Below are positions 49,233 through 58,192 of a DNA stretch of 64,000 bases, piece after piece. This DNA is from Neobacillus sp. PS2-9 (GTDB lineage: Bacteria > Bacillota > Bacilli > Bacillales > Cytobacillaceae), in contig NZ_CP133269.1 of NCBI RefSeq assembly GCF_030915525.1, positions 3,631,001 through 3,695,000 on the forward strand, in the 5' to 3' direction. The position numbers and the translations under genes were made by a program. Within the stretch, counting starts at the first letter, position 1. Every line of letters begins with the position of its first letter. A model generated the notes under the pieces. That model was not told the DNA's origin and ran no database searches. It saw nothing but the letters and a program-made list of their open reading frames with translations.

Positions 49233-50440
49233 TTGTTTCGGTCAAAGATAAAAACACTTTTTCTTTCTTTATCTGTCACCATTTTAGCAGTATCTCTGAT
49301 TTCTTATCCACAGGAGTCATTTGATGCTTCGATTCGAGGCCTGAATATGTGGTGGGAAATTGTTTTTCCTTCCCTGCTGCCTTTTTTTATTGTTTCTGAA
49401 ATGTTAATAGGCTTTGGAGTAGTAAAATTTATTGGGGTGCTATTAGAGCCACTTATGAGGCCGCTTTTTAAGGTTCCAGGAGTCGGAGGATTTGTTTGGG
49501 CCATGGGAATGGCTTCTGGATTCCCAGCGGGTGCAAAATTCACCGCAAGACTACGCCAAGAAGGACACTTAACTCAGATTGAAGCAGAAAGGCTTGTTTC
49601 CTTTACCAATTCCTCAAATCCACTATTTATCTTTGGAGCGGTCTCGGTTGGATTTTTCTATAATCCTCACTTAGGTGTCATCCTTGCTCTTTCACACTAT
49701 TTAGGCAATATTTGTGTTGGGCTCCTTATGCGCTTTTATGGAAAGGAATCACCAGAGGTCGCTAGTGAGAAAAGAAAAAAGTTCAAGGTCAGGTCTGCCT
49801 TATCTGCACTGCATCAGACTAGATTGAAGGATAATCGCCCAATTGGAAAACTTTTAGGTGATGCTGTTAACTCCTCCATCCAAACCTTATTAATGGTTGG
49901 CGGTTTTATCATCTTGTTTTCCGTTATTAATAAACTGCTCTATCATTTACATATTACAGCAACACTGGCGAAAGCTGTTGAGGTAATACTGTCTTCCATC
50001 TCCTTTCCAGAAATGCTAAGTATCCCTTTTATTTCTGGTTTATTTGAAATTACTTTAGGAAGTCAATTAACTAGTCAGGTACAGGATGCCACCCTTCTCC
50101 AAAAAGCTATGATGACCAGTTTCATCTTAGGTTTTAGCGGATTTAGTGTTCAAGCTCAAGTAGCTAGTATTTTAGCTCAGACAGATATTAGGTTTCAGCC
50201 ATTTTTTATTGCGAGAATCCTTCAAGGAATATTTGCCAGCTTGTTTGCACTTATATTATGGAAACCCATATATATGCGCTTTAATAGTAATGAACAGCCT
50301 TCTAATGCATTACCTGTTAGTTTTTTCGGGCAAGGATCGTGGGCTGATCACTTTTACCATAAAATGATTGAGATTGGCCCCCTCATAACGATTCTTTCAC
50401 TTATGGTTTATGTCTTACTATTGTTTGCCAGATTAAAAAA

Positions 50441-50453
<13 letters not shown>
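49233..50453 (+). CDS. ylbJ: Sporulation membrane protein YlbJ (SpoVV), dipicolinate transport
   Basis: A 406-residue membrane protein with about eight or nine hydrophobic segments and nucleoside-transporter-gate-like repeats (MWWEIVFPSLLPFF; FTNSSNPLFIFGAV). In B. subtilis the product, renamed SpoVV, is made in the mother cell under SigE and moves dipicolinic acid across the outer forespore membrane. The start is a TTG, seven bases after AAGGAGGT. A CATAAATT at 49185-49192 could be a SigE -10 box, but no good -35 was found. Confidence 0.92.
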
Positions 50454-50971
<518 letters not shown>

Positions 50972-51538
50972 TTATTCCTCGCTGGTCCGAGAATAAATCG
51001 TCACAGCAATCATCCCATATTTTTCATGTTTAATTTGCGTAAGTTGTCCCACTAACTGTGGTAACTCTACGTCAAAGCTGTGTTCACAAACTATAATTCC
51101 ATTTGTCTTTACAACATTCTGCTGATCCATTTTTTCCATTAAACTTACGAGTTGCTGCTTTTTATAGGGAGGATCTAAAAATATGTAATCAAAGGTAATC
51201 TCCCTTTTGATTAGGGCTTTTAACGCTCTCTCTGCATCATTACGGTAAACCTCTGTCTGCTCTTCAAACTTACAGGCCCTAATATTTTCATTTATGACTT
51301 GGATTGCTTTCGACTCTCGATCAATGAAAATAACCCTCTCCAAGCCTCTACTAAGTGCTTCCAAGCCTAGTCCACCACTTCCAGCAAATAAATCCAAACC
51401 TATTCCACCGTCAAAATAAGGGCCAATCATATTAAATAACGCTTCTTTTACTTTATCGGTTGTAGGCCTTGTTGTATTTCCTGGAACAGCTTTTAAAGGT
51501 CTACCTTTACATGTGCCCGAAACGACTCTCACTAACAT
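50972..51538 (-). CDS. rsmD: 16S rRNA (guanine-N2) methyltransferase RsmD
   Basis: Methylates G966 of 16S rRNA (YlbH in B. subtilis). The 188-residue Rossmann methyltransferase has RVVSGTCKGRPLKA at the start, the SAM motif LDLFAGSGGLGLEALSRG and the catalytic FLDPPYKKQ. It is co-transcribed with coaD. Confidence 0.96.
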   Translation of the reverse strand: MLVRVVSGTCKGRPLKAVPGNTTRPTTDKVKEALFNMIGPYFDGGIGLDLFAGSGGLGLEALSRGLERVIFIDRESKAIQVINENIRACKFEEQTEVYRNDAERALKALIKREITFDYIFLDPPYKKQQLVSLMEKMDQQNVVKTNGIIVCEHSFDVELPQLVGQLTQIKHEKYGMIAVTIYSRTSEE

Positions 51539-51689
51539 ATCACCACATTTTTCGGAAATAATTTTTCTTTATCCATCCTATCATAATTCACAAAAAGTAG
51601 ACAATCTGTTGTCACATATCTTTAGATTGTAACAGGTTCACTAGCTAATTTTTGTTTCATATGGAAATTTTTTAAAATAGACGTATAAG

Positions 51690-51865
51690 CTTAAAGGTTG
51701 TGGAAATAATGTTATTAACAACATCAATTCGAGGATGTTGTTGCCAACCGCGGAGAAGACTTACGTTTCCCCATAAGTTCTTCCTCCGGTTTCTCCTCTC
51801 CCTTTGCCTTCTATCCTTTAGAGGATGTGGAAGGACCCCGCAGATTATTCTGCGGGGTTTTTTTT
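51690..51865 (+). ncRNA. csfG: Probable sporulation small RNA CsfG
   Basis: The region between rsmD (ylbH) and ylbG, where B. subtilis encodes the SigF/SigG-dependent RNA CsfG. No credible reading frame is present, but there is a chain of hairpins: arms 51717-51725 and 51734-51742; a long stem at about 51750-51788 whose loop contains TTTCCCC; a stem at about 51808-51834; then a strong terminator. C-rich unpaired stretches (TTTCCCC, CTTCCTCC, CTCCTCTCCC) fit CsfG. The 5' end is a guess; the identity rests on location and structure. Confidence 0.65.
51835..51865 (+). terminator. Terminator of the csfG-like RNA
   Basis: Stem CCCCGCAGA/TCTGCGGGG with a 4-base loop, followed by eight T residues. 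Confidence 0.95.
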
Positions 51866-51920
51866 GTTTATAGAAAATGGTAAAGTATTAATGAATTTAG
51901 CGTTTAAAGGAGAGTTTTCA

Positions 51921-52310
51921 TTGATACAACGTTTTATTGAACTCGGAGAAGGATATTCAGATATTTATGAACTTATTGAGCTTGCTAAAGCCAATCAACA
52001 TCGGCTTCACCATATGATGGCTCTTCATACTACGATAGATAACAAGGAGTTGACATCCTTAGTGGTTGTGTTAAAACCAACTGATCCAGGCAAGTTTCAA
52101 CCTTTATACATTTGCCGTGAAGGAATACCAAACCCAAATATTTCACCTAATAAGAGATACTCACTTTTTTCTGAAACTGCTGAGGAACTTGGTAAACAAG
52201 TTATCCAACTATCTGTTAAACCATCTACCATCTTTAATGAAAAGGAATTATTCTATCAACACCTAATCGGAATTCTTAGATTGAATCACTACTTAGCCCC
52301 TCTACAATAA
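51921..52310 (+). CDS. Conserved Bacillaceae protein of unknown function (DUF7147-like)
   Basis: A 129-residue protein starting LIQRFIELGEGYSDIYELIELA. Such proteins are sometimes labelled methylthioribose kinase in Bacillus annotation, but no kinase motif is present and that name should not be used. The start is the TTG at 51921, six bases after AAAGGAGAG; an in-frame ATG at 51825 lies before the csfG terminator and is unlikely. The gene is followed at once by a family 2 repeat. Its transcript may share or follow the upstream RNA. Confidence 0.75.
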   Translation: MIQRFIELGEGYSDIYELIELAKANQHRLHHMMALHTTIDNKELTSLVVVLKPTDPGKFQPLYICREGIPNPNISPNKRYSLFSETAEELGKQVIQLSVKPSTIFNEKELFYQHLIGILRLNHYLAPLQ

Positions 52311-52435
52311 GAAAAGCGGAAGCGCCTTGGTCAGCCCCGACAGGCAAATGTTCTTCGGCAAGAAAAGTCGCTCTTTGACTTTTATTGCCGAAGGTTATTT
52401 GACCCGAGGGGCTAGGCGCTGGAGCTGGACAATTC
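52311..52435 (+). repeat. Family 2 foldable repeat, copy B
   Basis: The same ~130-bp unit as at 44279-44408. The inner arms CTTCGGCAAGAAAAGTC and GACTTTTATTGCCGAAG pair almost perfectly. It starts immediately after the stop codon of the preceding gene. Confidence 0.9.
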
Positions 52436-52470
52436 TCGAAGTCGATTTTTATACTATCTGATTAAGTAAG

Positions 52471-52503
52471 AAAAGAGGTTGACACTTGAGTCAACCTCTT
52501 TTT
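52471..52503 (-). terminator. Terminator after ylbG
   Basis: A perfect stem AAAAGAGGTTGAC with its complement overlaps the ylbG stop codon. T-runs stand on both strands, so it may also stop plus-strand transcription. Confidence 0.9.
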
Positions 52504-52777
52504 ATATACCCATTTTATAATCATATTCCTTTGCTTTGTCCGGTGCAGAATTCTCATACTCCATTCTTAGGAATGGTTTATAAGATGGCTCTACTTTTTT
52601 TACGAATGAAAAAGAATTTAACTTTTCCATGATGCCTTCCATGTCTTCTTGATTACAATACAAGACAACATATTTTAGTTTTTTTGAGACATAATGAACA
52701 TTTCCAAAGCGACGTAGCATCTTAGCTTGTTTTAAAGAGTATAGCCAAACTACTAATCCTTGTCTTTGAACAAACAT
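52502..52777 (-). CDS. ylbG: DUF2129 protein YlbG
   Basis: A 91-residue cytosolic protein of the YlbG/UPF0298 family ([23 protein letters not shown]). A structure of the family shows a small alpha/beta fold; no function is established. It follows ylbF with a terminator-like hairpin between. Confidence 0.9.
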   Translation of the reverse strand: MFVQRQGLVVWLYSLKQAKMLRRFGNVHYVSKKLKYVVLYCNQEDMEGIMEKLNSFSFVKKVEPSYKPFLRMEYENSAPDKAKEYDYKMGI

Positions 52778-52833
52778 ACTTTTTTCCCCTTCAGCAAAAC
52801 CATCATTTTAGATAAGTCTAGCATATAGAAAAA

Positions 52834-52860
52834 CAAAAAACCAGCTGAAATATGCTGGTT
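52834..52860 (-). terminator. Terminator after ylbF
   Basis: The minus strand carries AACCAGC, a 7-base loop, its complement and a TTTTTTG run, between ylbF and ylbG. Confidence 0.83.
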
Positions 52861-52868
52861 TACACTCA

Positions 52869-53306
52869 TTAACTACACCCACAGCTACCCCCGCCGCCAC
52901 AGCCAGCACCGTGATTAGATTCAAAAAATGGATTCCCTGAAGGAACTTTTATATGTTTAGAAACCGCGCCACCTACTAACAAGCTGATTTCATCCAATAG
53001 ACTTTGCAAATCGGTTTCTGCTAATTTAAACTCAGCTACTAATGGGTCCAAATCCATTTCTCTCTTTACTTCACGGATTTGAGTCATAACCCGTTTATAA
53101 TCAGGGTGATACTTCCCAAAACGTTGGACTTCTTCGTATAGCTCTTTCAGGCTTACAAAACGGTTAATTTTCCGTTGTGTCTCCTTATTACTTCTCAATT
53201 TATATAAACAAATCTGATATTGTTCCACTACATCGGATTCAAGTACCATCCTAGCTAACGCTTCCGCATTTTCTAATAATTCCATTCTTTCTAACGTAGC
53301 AAGCAT
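52869..53306 (-). CDS. ylbF: YlbF, regulator of competence, sporulation and RNA turnover
   Basis: A 145-residue helical YlbF/YmcA-family protein. With YmcA and YaaT it forms the Y-complex that carries iron-sulphur clusters, and affects RNase Y, biofilm formation, competence and Spo0A activation in B. subtilis. The C-terminus GCGGGGSCGCS (Cys136, 142, 144) is the likely cluster ligand. The ATG follows GGAGGT by six bases. Confidence 0.93.
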   Translation of the reverse strand: MLATLERMELLENAEALARMVLESDVVEQYQICLYKLRSNKETQRKINRFVSLKELYEEVQRFGKYHPDYKRVMTQIREVKREMDLDPLVAEFKLAETDLQSLLDEISLLVGGAVSKHIKVPSGNPFFESNHGAGCGGGGSCGCS

Positions 53307-53363
53307 GCGCCCACCTCCAAGGACATTTTACCATGAAAAATGAGAGAATGCGAAAACTTCATT

Positions 53364-53723
53364 TTATTTAGGGACATTTACCATAAATTCTTTTACCAAT
53401 CCATAAGGCTCATTATTTAACTTAACAACCTCAAGCCTTACTTTATGCGTCCCTTGAGGTAGTCCTTTAATTATAAATGCAGCAGTCGTTACCTCTCTAT
53501 TTCGTTTGCCATCAATCCAGATAACCATTTTCCCAATTTTTTGACTTGACTGGTTCGATTCTCTAAAGCTGATCCCAGTGACAATACATTCAACCAATAC
53601 ATCTTTCCCCTTCGTTTCGTGCTGTACCATTAATGTAGGTATTTCTTGTGCACTTGAATGAAAAATTGTTAGCATTCCTTGTAATAGAAGTAGAAGAACA
53701 ATAGATGGTATAAACCTTTTCAA
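53364..53723 (-). CDS. Putative secreted protein of unknown function
   Basis: A 119-residue protein with a typical signal peptide (MKRF, a 17-residue hydrophobic core, then a probable cleavage at HSSAQ-E near residue 26) and a mature part that looks all-beta: HETKGKDVLVECIVTG, KIGKMVIWIDGKR, LPQGTHKVRLEVV. I do not recognise a family; the pattern resembles a small Ig-like or bacterial surface domain. It has no B. subtilis counterpart in this place. The start is the TTG at 53723, eight bases after GGAG; a GTG at 53732 is in frame. Confidence 0.6.
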   Translation of the reverse strand: MKRFIPSIVLLLLLQGMLTIFHSSAQEIPTLMVQHETKGKDVLVECIVTGISFRESNQSSQKIGKMVIWIDGKRNREVTTAAFIIKGLPQGTHKVRLEVVKLNNEPYGLVKEFMVNVPK

Positions 53724-53790
53724 ACCAATCACTCCTTTTTAGTATTGTTCGCCTCCTTTTTGATTTTTAGTCTATTTCTAAAAATTGCAA

Positions 53791-53822
53791 TAAAAAAAGG
53801 CCACATTTTTCCCATGTGGTCC
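53791..53822 (-). terminator. Terminator after ylbE
   Basis: Stem GGACCACAT and GTGGCC followed by seven T residues on the minus strand, five bases past the ylbE stop codon. Confidence 0.88.
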
Positions 53823-53826
53823 CTGA

Positions 53827-54066
53827 TTAATTTTGGTTTTTCATTGCCTGAAACATAGAATACATCATCGATGCCATTTGCACGCTATTTGAAAACTTTT
53901 CTACTTGGTGTGGGATTGTTTTCTTATAATGATGTAACGACGCAATTTCAAGTGATTGTAAGTCATAAGGATTTCTGGATAGTTTTCGGTACCAATAGGG
54001 CTGCTCGCGTACAAACTGCTTTAAATCCTTTTGATTTTCTAAATAATCAAGTACCTCTCTTCGCAT
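53827..54066 (-). CDS. ylbE: YlbE-like protein
   Basis: A 79-residue protein that follows B. subtilis YlbE closely in layout (VREQPYWYRKLSRNPYDL, then KFSNSVQMASMMYSMFQAM). Function unknown. It follows ylbD by 17 bp. Confidence 0.88.
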   Translation of the reverse strand: MRREVLDYLENQKDLKQFVREQPYWYRKLSRNPYDLQSLEIASLHHYKKTIPHQVEKFSNSVQMASMMYSMFQAMKNQN

Positions 54067-54083
54067 AATCTAATTCCCTTCTA

Positions 54084-54497
54084 TTAGTCTTTTCGAAATG
54101 AAAAAGGATGTTTTGGCCCCTCTGGAGTCTTGACAGGACCTGCTGCTGCATTCGGATTCCCTCCTTGAAACTGTGCAATAACACCTTGAACGGCACCTAG
54201 TGCCTGACTTAGATTATTAATATGATTTTGCATTTGGTTTGGGTCCATTTTCTTGACCATTCCCATAATATTTGACATCCAATCTCCCTTAGCACTGCTG
54301 CTCTCTGCTTCAGATTCCGAACGTGTTTCTACACCGATGGTTTCCCAACGTTTATCATCTTCACCCAATAAGTACCAATCTTCATACAGTTCTTGCCACG
54401 TGGCCTTTCCATTCCGAACTTCCTTAATAATATTTGGATTGTTTTTAACAAATTCTTTGAATTGCAGTACGGAGGGATGTAATTTTTTTTGTGACAT
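54084..54497 (-). CDS. ylbD: Spore coat-type protein YlbD
   Basis: A 137-residue protein of the YlbD coat-protein family (KKLHPSVLQFKEFVKNNP, TWQELYEDWYLLGEDDKRW). It has a hydrophilic N-terminal part, a region with Met/Asn/Gln-rich helices and a Gly/Pro/Asn tail. The start is the ATG at 54497, preceded by AGAGGTGA; an upstream in-frame start at 54536 adds 13 residues without support. Its place in the spore coat is inferred from family naming. Confidence 0.85.
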   Translation of the reverse strand: MSQKKLHPSVLQFKEFVKNNPNIIKEVRNGKATWQELYEDWYLLGEDDKRWETIGVETRSESEAESSSAKGDWMSNIMGMVKKMDPNQMQNHINNLSQALGAVQGVIAQFQGGNPNAAAGPVKTPEGPKHPFSFRKD

Positions 54498-54621
54498 TTC
54501 TCTCACCTCTGCCCATATATATTGCCAATAATACAATATGTAAGAAAAGTAGAAATGTGAAATGCAAATGGAAATGAAATTATTTATAAATATATATCTT
54601 AGTGGTAAGATGACTTAAGAA

Positions 54622-54808
54622 AAGGCTGTGTTAAAGAACAGTGTTGATTTTTATACCCTGTTGATTGGAGCGGAAGGTTCGAAGACTCCTGTGGGAGTAC
54701 GGTTCAGGGGAGACCCCGCAGGCGCTTTTCGCCGAGGAGCTCGCCGAAACGCCCACGAACCGCTCGAGCCTGGAGCGGAAATCAACAGGCAATTTTAACA
54801 GAGACTAA
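54622..54808 (-). repeat. Family 1 intergenic repeat, copy 6
   Basis: A complete copy in the opposite orientation to copies 1-5. The loop region reads GGCGCTTTTCGCCGAGGAG, and the left arm has AACCGCTCGAGCC in place of the usual sequence. It fills the gap between ylbD and the thioesterase gene. Confidence 0.92.
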
Positions 54809-54835
54809 GATAAAGATACGAAAGAGGTAATTATT

Positions 54836-55318
54836 ATGAAAGATTCATTAAAACAATTATTAGATTCTTGTATTGAGAATGGGACACAAACCGACTTAGA
54901 TGCATTACAACACCTACTTGAAGGTGTTCAAAAAAAAATTATTCAAAACAAAAGCACATTTATTGATGGAATTCTCCATATGGAAAGAACTTTTGATCAA
55001 AATACCTGTGAAATTACAATCCCAGTAAATTCTGTCCTTAATAATAATCTAAATATATTGCATGGCGGTATTACAGCAACAGTACTTGACACCGCCATGG
55101 GAAGCTTGGCCAATTATTATCTCCCTGAAGGATTCGGCGCCGTCACAAATCAGCTTAATATCCACTACACAGCCCCTGGAATAGGAGACCTGCTACGATG
55201 CAAAGCAGAAATTATCCATCAAGGGAGCAAAACCATGGTTATATCTGGGGAAGCATATCGAAGTGACGGCAAAAAAATCGCCCATGCGACAGGAACGTTT
55301 TTTATTATAAGTAAATAA
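54836..55318 (+). CDS. PaaI-type hotdog thioesterase
   Basis: A 160-residue hotdog-fold protein. The active-site region is NNLNILHGGITATVLDTAMGS, with HGG and the acidic DTAMG typical of PaaI/YbgC-like acyl-CoA thioesterases. The substrate is unknown. It is followed by a small membrane-protein gene 22 bp downstream. Neither gene belongs to the B. subtilis ylb block, so this pair may have been inserted between two copies of repeat family 1. Confidence 0.87.
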   Translation: MKDSLKQLLDSCIENGTQTDLDALQHLLEGVQKKIIQNKSTFIDGILHMERTFDQNTCEITIPVNSVLNNNLNILHGGITATVLDTAMGSLANYYLPEGFGAVTNQLNIHYTAPGIGDLLRCKAEIIHQGSKTMVISGEAYRSDGKKIAHATGTFFIISK

Positions 55319-55340
55319 TTATGGAGGAGGCTGATTAAGA

Positions 55341-55715
55341 ATGGTCACCGCCATTGTAATACCAATCATTTGTCTTTACTTTTATTGGCTTACAAAAAAA
55401 GAGATGAAAGAACAAGATAATAATTGGCTTTCAGTTAGTAATATACCCAAGGAATCCATATTAGCTGGTGAAATAAAGAGCATAAATGAGGAAAAACAAC
55501 GCTTTTATTATCATCGATACATATATGTACAAACACTAAAACTCCAAACAGCAACCAAATTAATTACCGCTAAAAAAAGCACTCCAATAACTAAAAATAT
55601 TAAGTTAAATTCTTTTGTTGTTGGGGAACACATTCGTATGTTCGGTAAGTGGGAGGGTTCAACCTTTCTATTTAGCCATTATGAAATGGATAAAAAACAA
55701 AAAGGTGACCAATAG
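55341..55715 (+). CDS. Small membrane-anchored protein of unknown function
   Basis: A 124-residue protein with one N-terminal hydrophobic segment (about 2-17) and a soluble remainder that looks beta-rich and OB-like (ILAGEIKSINEEKQRFYYHR, VGEHIRMFGKWEGSTFLFSHY). I do not recognise the family. The ATG at 55341 is preceded by GGAGGAGG. Same operon as the thioesterase. Confidence 0.65.
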   Translation: MVTAIVIPIICLYFYWLTKKEMKEQDNNWLSVSNIPKESILAGEIKSINEEKQRFYYHRYIYVQTLKLQTATKLITAKKSTPITKNIKLNSFVVGEHIRMFGKWEGSTFLFSHYEMDKKQKGDQ

Positions 55716-55727
55716 TCACCTTTTTTA
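55699..55727. terminator. Bidirectional terminator, unknown gene / ylbC
   Basis: AAAGGTGAC and its complement with a 5-base loop, T-run on the plus strand and A-run upstream, between converging genes. Confidence 0.9.
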
Positions 55728-55737
55728 TTGTTAAGAT

Positions 55738-56808
55738 CTATTCAACTTTTTTAATAAAGTTCTGTGTATAGTATTTTTGGAATACACCAATTCCAATATG
55801 TGAAAAATCTTTGTTTAATAAAGAATCCCGATGTCCTTTACTATTAAGCCATCCTTCCACTACTGCAGGTCCATCTGTGTAATTGGCAGCAATATTTTCG
55901 CCAGCTTCTTGATATGCTACTTTAGCTGTTTGTAATCGCTCGGTAAGGTCCCCAAATTTCTTGGACGTATGGGAAAAATCATTGTTTTCGGACATATCCT
56001 TACTATGTCCATATGCAACTTCAGCTGTTAGTTCGTCCCATCTTAATGGTTTCAGTTTGTTTCTTTGTCGCAAAACATTAGTAATATCAAAGATCTCTTG
56101 CTCCGTTCCGATTTCAATACTCCTCCATGTTTCATCTGAAAGTACAGGTTCTTCGACTAACTCTCCTTGATAAACTAATTCATATGGACGCTGTTTAATG
56201 AGTGTTTCAGCATCTAGGAACCGGACACTTGAAAGGTTACCTGTAAATTTGTCTATATAAAGCTGGACATAAATATCGCCCAACTGAACCATTGGTCGAA
56301 GATTTAGATCAGTGTCATTGAGCTCAAAACGGTAGGTAGTACCCTCCCAATCCAAATTTATATTTGTATCAATGTATTGAGTATTAAAAATTTCTTCCAC
56401 TGGCTGACCAATTTCAAAAGGAGCAACATCTAAGTTTTCACCAATTGCAAAAATGGTTACCACTTTATTATTTGCAACACCTACCTGTAGATATCGCTTG
56501 TAGTCTTGATTATAGATATACCATTCATATCCGTATAATGATTCATCCTTACGCACTGGTGTTCCAAATTCTTTTTCTAAAATAGAAACATCTTGCCCAA
56601 TCATTAGAGCTAAACCCTCGTTCGGCATTTCGGACGATGTTTTTTTATTTGACTTTAAATCTGGACTTTGTGGTAAAGATATCTTACTTTCTTGCGTGTG
56701 ATCTTCCTTTATCAAAACATTATTTCCAGTTTTTTCATTTATATTAACATAAAAACCTATGGATAAAAACACAACTGAGAGTATCAGAATTCTAACAAGC
56801 GTTCGCAG
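55738..56808 (-). CDS. ylbC: CAP-domain secreted or membrane-anchored protein YlbC
   Basis: A protein of about 356 residues with a central CAP-associated domain and a C-terminal CAP/SCP domain (HSKDMSENNDFSHTSKKFGD, AGENIAANY, GHRDSLLNKDFSHIGIG). The annotated-type start, a GTG at 56772, begins inside the membrane segment and has no ribosome-binding site. Reading back in frame, a CTG at 56808 stands six bases after AGGGTGA and gives a complete N-terminal membrane segment; it is used here with caution. Function of YlbC is unknown; related proteins act at the envelope. Confidence 0.78.
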   Translation of the reverse strand: MRTLVRILILSVVFLSIGFYVNINEKTGNNVLIKEDHTQESKISLPQSPDLKSNKKTSSEMPNEGLALMIGQDVSILEKEFGTPVRKDESLYGYEWYIYNQDYKRYLQVGVANNKVVTIFAIGENLDVAPFEIGQPVEEIFNTQYIDTNINLDWEGTTYRFELNDTDLNLRPMVQLGDIYVQLYIDKFTGNLSSVRFLDAETLIKQRPYELVYQGELVEEPVLSDETWRSIEIGTEQEIFDITNVLRQRNKLKPLRWDELTAEVAYGHSKDMSENNDFSHTSKKFGDLTERLQTAKVAYQEAGENIAANYTDGPAVVEGWLNSKGHRDSLLNKDFSHIGIGVFQKYYTQNFIKKVE

Positions 56809-56917
56809 AGGTTGTCACCCTCTCTATTCCTTTTTCTATCATTATATGTATAGATAAGATAATTATATCATCTATACCCTGATAAGTAATAGATATTATC
56901 GAAAATGTCTGATAAAA

Positions 56918-56950
56918 GAAGAAAAAACAGGTACAAATAGTACCTGTTTT
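56918..56950 (-). terminator. Terminator after ylbB
   Basis: AAAACAGGTAC, a 5-base loop, its complement and a T-rich run on the minus strand. It separates ylbB from ylbC. Confidence 0.9.
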
Positions 56951-56981
56951 AGTGAAAAATCCTATTGCGTATATAATAATT

Positions 56982-57407
56982 TTAATGTTGTATCCCATGC
57001 TCAGAAATCTCTGTTAAAGCTTCCTTTGCTTGATCATCCGATAATTCACGAACTGCAAAATCACCAAGTGAAACAATACCAATTAACTTATCGCCTTCTA
57101 CAACAGGTAAACGGCGAATTTTGTGCTGAGCCATTAACTTGGCAGCCTCTTGGCTTGTAGCTTCAGGAGAGATAGTTATCAGCTCACTACTCATGATATC
57201 TTCTACCTTAGTTGACCCCGGATGTTTTTCAGCCACACCTCTAATAACAATATCACGGTCAGTAATCATTCCTACTATCTTTTCTTGATCAACAATAGGA
57301 ATTGCCCCTACATTAAGTTCTTTCATTTTAAGGGCTACTTCGTACATATTATCTAGTAAGGTACAACACTCAACATTGTCTGTCATAATATCACGAATTT
57401 TTTCCAT
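56982..57407 (-). CDS. ylbB: CBS-pair protein YlbB
   Basis: A 141-residue protein made of two CBS domains (about 8-60 and 72-125), each with a PIVDQEKIVGMITDRD- or PVVEGDKLIGIVSLGD-type segment. CBS pairs bind adenine nucleotides and sense energy state. No partner enzyme domain is present. It is close to B. subtilis YlbB in length and place. Confidence 0.92.
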   Translation of the reverse strand: MEKIRDIMTDNVECCTLLDNMYEVALKMKELNVGAIPIVDQEKIVGMITDRDIVIRGVAEKHPGSTKVEDIMSSELITISPEATSQEAAKLMAQHKIRRLPVVEGDKLIGIVSLGDFAVRELSDDQAKEALTEISEHGIQH

Positions 57408-57598
57408 TAATTTTACCCTCCAAGATTTTCAAATATACTTATGACCATATTTTATATTTTCCATTCATGAATGTTTTATTCGATGAATGAATTCATTGCA
57501 AGTTGAAACATTTTCAACTATTATTAAAATGAATTATATTTGCTATAACCAATGAGGAAACATAGGGGTAAGGCAAGCGTCATTAGGAGGGATTCATA

Positions 57599-57958
57599 AT
57601 GAAATTTGAGAATACGGGAATTGAGAAGTTAAAAGCAGATTTAAACCGTTTAGATGAGGTCATGACTGATTACGGTTTAGTTCGTGCAGGTCAATGGGAT
57701 TACGAACGTGTTACATACGACCGAAAATTTGAATTAAAAGAAGGTGTGTTTTACCTTCGTGTACAAGGTTATTCAGTTGAAGGTGATGTTGATACTTTTA
57801 AAGCAACAATCCAATTGATGACACCTTTACTAGGAAAGCATTATTATCCACATGGTGTTGAGTATGGTGAAGGTGAAAATTTCCCATCCTCCCTTGTAAA
57901 TCAATGCAAGAAAATTCTTGAGAACATCAACACAGAAATAAGTAAATTCGCATTGTAA
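57599..57958 (+). CDS. ylbA: YugN-like protein YlbA
   Basis: A 119-residue YugN-family protein (DYGLVRAGQWDYERVTYDRKF; YPHGVEYGEGENFP). Function unknown. The AGGAGGG site precedes the ATG by seven bases. It is divergent from ylbB and has a strong terminator. Confidence 0.9.
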   Translation: MKFENTGIEKLKADLNRLDEVMTDYGLVRAGQWDYERVTYDRKFELKEGVFYLRVQGYSVEGDVDTFKATIQLMTPLLGKHYYPHGVEYGEGENFPSSLVNQCKKILENINTEISKFAL

Positions 57959-57966
57959 TTTCTAAT

Positions 57967-57999
57967 AAAAAAGGAAGGACCACGGTCCTTCCTTTTTTA
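57967..57999. terminator. Terminator after ylbA
   Basis: A perfect 12-bp stem AAAAGGAAGGAC with a CACG loop, flanked by A- and T-runs. Confidence 0.93.
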
Positions 58000-58001
58000 T
58001 A

Positions 58002-58188
58002 TTGGCTGTGTTAAAGAACAGTGTTGGTTTTTGCACCCTGTTGATTGGAGTGGAAGGCACGAAGACTCCTGTGGGAGTATGGTTCAGGCGAGACCCCGCA
58101 GGCGCATGCGCCGAGGAGGCTCGCCGAAACACCCACGGAAAGCGAAGTGCCTGGAGCGGAAATCAACAGGAAAGATTAACAGAGCCTT
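58002..58188 (-). repeat. Family 1 intergenic repeat, copy 7
   Basis: A complete copy oriented like copy 6, from TTGGCTGTGTTAAAG to TTAACAGAGCC. It abuts the stop codon of the acetyltransferase gene and follows the ylbA terminator. Confidence 0.92.
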
Positions 58189-58192
58189 TATA

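Noticed and set aside
51825..51920. N-terminal extension of the DUF7147-like protein through the csfG terminator
   Set aside because: It would translate across a strong terminator hairpin and has no ribosome-binding site; the TTG at 51921 has one.
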